From the NCBI GenBank assembly GCA_013398295.1, contig VZSF01001417.1:420322-484321 (forward strand): a DNA stretch of 64,000 bases, written 5' to 3'. Within the stretch, counting starts at the first letter, position 1. Every line of letters begins with the position of its first letter. Both the position numbers and the translations under genes were made by a program. Under the pieces are notes generated by a model, which worked only from the letters and a program-made list of their open reading frames with translations, ran no database searches and had not been told where the DNA came from. Origin of the DNA: Chionis minor (taxonomy: Eukaryota; Chordata; Aves; Charadriiformes; Chionididae). Positions 60,269 through 64,000 of this stretch are shown here, piece by piece.

Positions 60269-62206
60269 GTAGGCATATTTCATATATGTGGTTCCGGAGA
60301 TCCAATAACCCAGCTCTGCTCTACCAGAAACTCTGGTGAGCTGAAAGGTTTTGTGCTAAAAGCCATGAGTAGTCACTGCTTTTTGGGGTTCCACAACTGG
60401 TTTTTAAATGTGCTCTACTTCTTCAAGTATATTCCACCTGTATTTTTGTGTAAAAATAATGCATACAAAAGGATGAACAGTTTAGCCAGTAGTTCTGGTT
60501 AAAATAGTGAAGTGACAGTCCATGACAAACTGCTTCAAGTCTTTGCGTCACTAAAGGCGTCTGTGAGGCACCCTTGGATATTCTCATGCCAAAGTTGAGT
60601 AGTTCCTATATTCGTGTGTCTATAAAGGTCCTGGTGGTAGAAGCTGGTAGACAGACTTGATGATCAGGACAGATGTGCACTCTGCAGCTTAAGGGAGAAA
60701 TAATCGAAGGGCATGTGCACGATGGTTATTTTACAGTGATGAAACTCCTCCAAAATAAGTAATTTTATGCAGTTTGCTCTGGTAGAAAGCAACTAATTTT
60801 GAGTTATGTTGCATCAGTTCAGATCTCTCTTGGGTTTTTTGTTTTTCCCTCGACCACAGCATACCCGTGCTGGCAAAGAGCAGTTGCGGTGTGCATTCAG
60901 TACAAATCAAAATAAGTTTCAATTAAAACCATTCAACAAGCTTTAATTGTTCTGCTTGTTAGCACTGTATTACCCCCTTGGAAAAACTGTGACTTTTTAG
61001 ACTTTAAAGTAGATTGCTCTTTTGGGAAACACAAGTGTTTCTGTCTGCTGCTGTTGATGCAGATTTGAATGTCACCCTTTAATTGATGCTGGTTACAAGT
61101 ACGCAATTCTCAGGACACAACCAGACCTCTGCAGGGTGTTTCTGCGTACAGCAAAGAAGTTGCTGCTTGGATCTTAGTAAAGACAGGCTGAGAGAGTGTA
61201 TGTTTTAAGAACACCATGTTTACATGAATAGTGACATGTAAATACCCAAATCGTTGTTGAAAGTAAGACATCAAGTTTAGGGGTTATTCATGAGCAGAAA
61301 AATAGTTACAACATAAGAAATTCAAAGCTGTCATTTTTATGACCGTTTATGTTAAATTAAACATTTTGATGAGAAACTGAATATTGAAGGGTCAGCTGGA
61401 CTTAAGTATGTTTTGTGGCCATTTATACCAGTCCTGTAAAAGAGCTATGCAACGGCTGAATTCCCTCCTTAATCCCCCTTTTTCCAGTTCTTACGGAGGG
61501 GCTGCAACAGACCCCACATAACTAGCAACTTCATCTTTTATGGTATCAGAATATCTCTGATTAATCTCTCCTAAAAAGTCTGAAGAGGGGAGCAGCAGTA
61601 GTCAGGCAGGAAGCACTGCTAATTCCCTTCTGGTTTCTGAGGATATAAGCCACGATTGCCTTTCGGATGCAGCAGGTTGAAGCAGATTCTTGAAGCTTTC
61701 TTGCTGAAAGCTTTCATTGGGATTTGTTGGTGTGAATTTCCCTGGCATTAGAATGGGGAAGCAAAGAACATACTTCCTGTTTTCCACAATCCAAATGGTC
61801 TACAAGGAAAGCTGCTTTCTGAGAGCTGGACTGTTTATCTTGGAGCTCAGTTTTAAGAGGGAATAAAGCAATACTAAACAAACAGGTGTAAAAAGAGAAC
61901 TAGCAGGCTTTTCTTTGTCCAGTTCAAGTGTCGTCATCTTCATTGGTCAGCAAAACCTGCAGCAAAGGTGACTTCTTATTTCGGTCTCATATGGGCTATC
62001 AAAATTGTATTGTGTCCAATACCCGTGGTGGTTTTATGCCACCCACTTGTCAGTAAAGCAGAGAGGTTACCGCAGAAGCCTTTAAAGTTTAAGGGTCAGT
62101 AGTTAGACTTAGGCAGTGCTAAGTGGGTCATTTTCTGTCACAGGATCTCTTTGCAAGATAATTTTGTTGGGGCTTGTAAATCCATTTTATTCTTTTTTTC
62201 TTTCAG

Positions 62207-62416
62207 GCAATAAAAATGACAGCTGCCAATCAGTATCTTGTCGGACCTGGAGATTTTCAGGGGCCATTTCAATTGGATATTGATATTTCTGGACTGATAT
62301 TCACCCATCATCCCTGTTTCAGCCGTGAGGATGTGTTAGCAGCTAAATTGGCTCAGTTATATGATCAGTATTTAGCAAGAAAACAGAAGAATCTTACCAA
62401 ACTTCTCACAGACAAG
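62207..62416 (+). CDS. CC2D2A: CC2D2A coding exon 9
   Basis: 210 nt, 70 codons, phase 0 at both ends; acceptor CTTTCAG, donor GTATTT. It encodes residues 313-382 of the predicted protein. It includes the near-invariant [20 protein letters not shown] block and [18 protein letters not shown], just ahead of the family's coiled-coil region. The gene continues beyond the right edge; no further exon is evident in 62417-64000. Confidence 0.96.
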
Positions 62417-64000
62417 GTATTTCTGTTGCGCCGTCATAGCTTATTGAGATAATGATCTGACAATTTAAGGTAAAAGCTGAATTTATTTCTTCAGAAAAGA
62501 CTGCTGAAATTCCAATTGTATGGAATGAATTAGCATTTTGACAGAAGATGAAAACCTAAGTATTTCATTTAGGTTGCTGTGTGTTCAGTGCAGAACTGAA
62601 TTTTTAAGTTTATTCATTTCTCTGGTCTTCTATTTAAAATGAACTCTATGCAGGTTCTGAGGTAAAGGGATATAATTGTTAGAATACAATAACGTTTACG
62701 TAGTATTCTTTAGAATATCCAAAATGTTTTCTGGTAAACAATGGATAAGACTTCACAGGATTGTGTACAGGCACAGAGCAAGAGACAGTATTTGAGGATG
62801 GAGGGAGTTAGTAAAGTTTCCTTTCAGTTGTTGATTAAAAGTAAAAGGAGTCAGTTTAATTTCGCTGAATTCTACAAAAACTGATGACCCATTTCTGGGT
62901 ATGTATCTGTGACAGACGCTGTGGTTTAAATGCAGACTGTTGTCACGTGAACAGTGTCACCCTTGCGATATAGTAAAACCCTTGGCCAAATGTAGACTCT
63001 TGTCTTCCTGGCTCCATTGCTGACTTCTGGATGACCTTGGCTGGGCTGCCCACCCACTGCGTGCCATCACTCTTCCTCCGTAATGGTTCCATTAAAAAAA
63101 AACGGTTCCATTACTTTGGAAGTAATGGTAGCAGTCTGCTCTGGTGCAAATTTGTACGTGAACATGAGACTTCGTTAGTACAATTCTAATATCATCAGGC
63201 CGCACAAGAATATTTTTTAAGCTTTTTAAATTGCTTTTGAAATCTGAGAGTATAACAACTCTTTAGAATTGTGAGGTAAATATTGTGATATGACATAGAT
63301 CTATGTAGTAGGGCCCATCTGTTAAAAATTAGTTTGATTATTAAGTACATGACTATAAATTCGTATTTCCATAAACTGAAGTTGATGATGACTCTCTACC
63401 TTAAAAGGGCTATGATAAGGTGAAAATAATCATTGTATGCAAGGTCATTTTTATATTACTGTAATGAAGGTCAGTAGGTGCTGTACAGATACTTCGGGAT
63501 TTTGGTATAAAGCATTAAGTTATAGTTCTAATGCTGGACAAATATTTCATACGATGTCTCCAAAGAATTCTTTGGTATACTTTAGTCTGTCATTACTTTT
63601 GAAGGATTTGCTTTAGTTTGCCATGAAACAGTGAAATAGGACATTTGGGTTCTCCATGCTTACATTACAGGAGCCTATGTGTGGAAGGGATTTCCTGAGT
63701 GTTTCCACAATACTTTGCCAGTATTGTAGGCAACTGCATAATATATTTTTTGTAAATGGATTTTAACAATTAGTTGCTTTAGCCACTCTTCTGCTACTGA
63801 CAAGCAGTTTTAAAACCTGTCTCCTTCAACAGCCATTATTTAATGGCCATAGTGTTGCAGCCAAATTGTTCTTAAACCTAAACAACTCTCCCTCCCTCCC
63901 CACAATGTCCTAGTGGACTTCTCCTTACGCACTTCAGACGCTTGCTCTTCGTATCATAAAATATGTCACCTTTCAATTATATTGTCTCTCCAGTTTGATA
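62417..64000 (+). other. CC2D2A: CC2D2A intron 9 (runs off the window)
   Basis: Begins with donor GTATTT; AT-rich, with no coding exon recognised. A perfect 8-bp stem with a 5-base loop (CCATTACT TTGGA AGTAATGG) lies at 63108-63128, next to an A9 run. Confidence 0.7.

Noticed and set aside
1..64000. tRNA or rRNA genes, CRISPR arrays, bacterial operons or a novel defence-type system
   Set aside because: None seen. The window reads as ordinary avian chromosomal DNA with two conserved vertebrate genes.

Overview
This window is nuclear DNA from a bird. The evidence is four fragments of CR1 LINEs (the dominant avian retroposon), a solo endogenous retrovirus LTR, long AT-rich non-coding stretches and spliced genes with GT..AG introns. 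Two protein-coding genes can be supported, both on the + strand. C1QTNF7 (CTRP7) has its complete coding region in two exons. CC2D2A has its promoter and first nine coding exons, and the gene continues past the right edge. The same order and orientation, C1QTNF7 then CC2D2A, is found at human 4p15.32, so this is ordinary conserved synteny. No bacterial-type or other exotic system is visible.

Layout. 1-32083 has no supportable protein-coding gene. It probably holds the 5' flank or a long 5' intron of C1QTNF7, because the first coding exon carries only 8 nt of leader after its splice acceptor. Within it are a solo LTR with a perfect 6-bp target duplication (5861-6686), a run of minus-strand frames broken by stops (10959-11507), a MIR-like SINE (about 12935-13100), a CTCF-type motif (13381), a minus-strand CR1 (28342-28935) and several small repeats. 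The LTR contains an exact 234-bp duplication around a single N, almost certainly an assembly join artefact. C1QTNF7 coding sequence lies at 32092-33686 and its poly(A) signals at 34038 and 34141. About 11.7 kb separates its stop codon from the CC2D2A start; this interval has a perfect CTCF core motif (36776), two CR1 3' ends (43688-43985 and 44187-44583) and then a CpG island (about 44935-45520).

CC2D2A starts within the CpG island at ATG 45387. Its reading frame stays open through nine exons to 62416, giving 382 codons, and all splice phases agree. The short first coding exon joins in frame to the exon that aligns near human residue 84, so this promoter makes a form without the mammalian N-terminal segment. 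Intron 1 (7.7 kb) contains a G-quadruplex-prone tract and a degenerate minus-strand CR1.

The two genes have unrelated products: a secreted collagen/C1q-domain trimer and a ciliary transition-zone scaffold. Nothing suggests that they act together; the CpG island and the CTCF motif suggest separate regulation.
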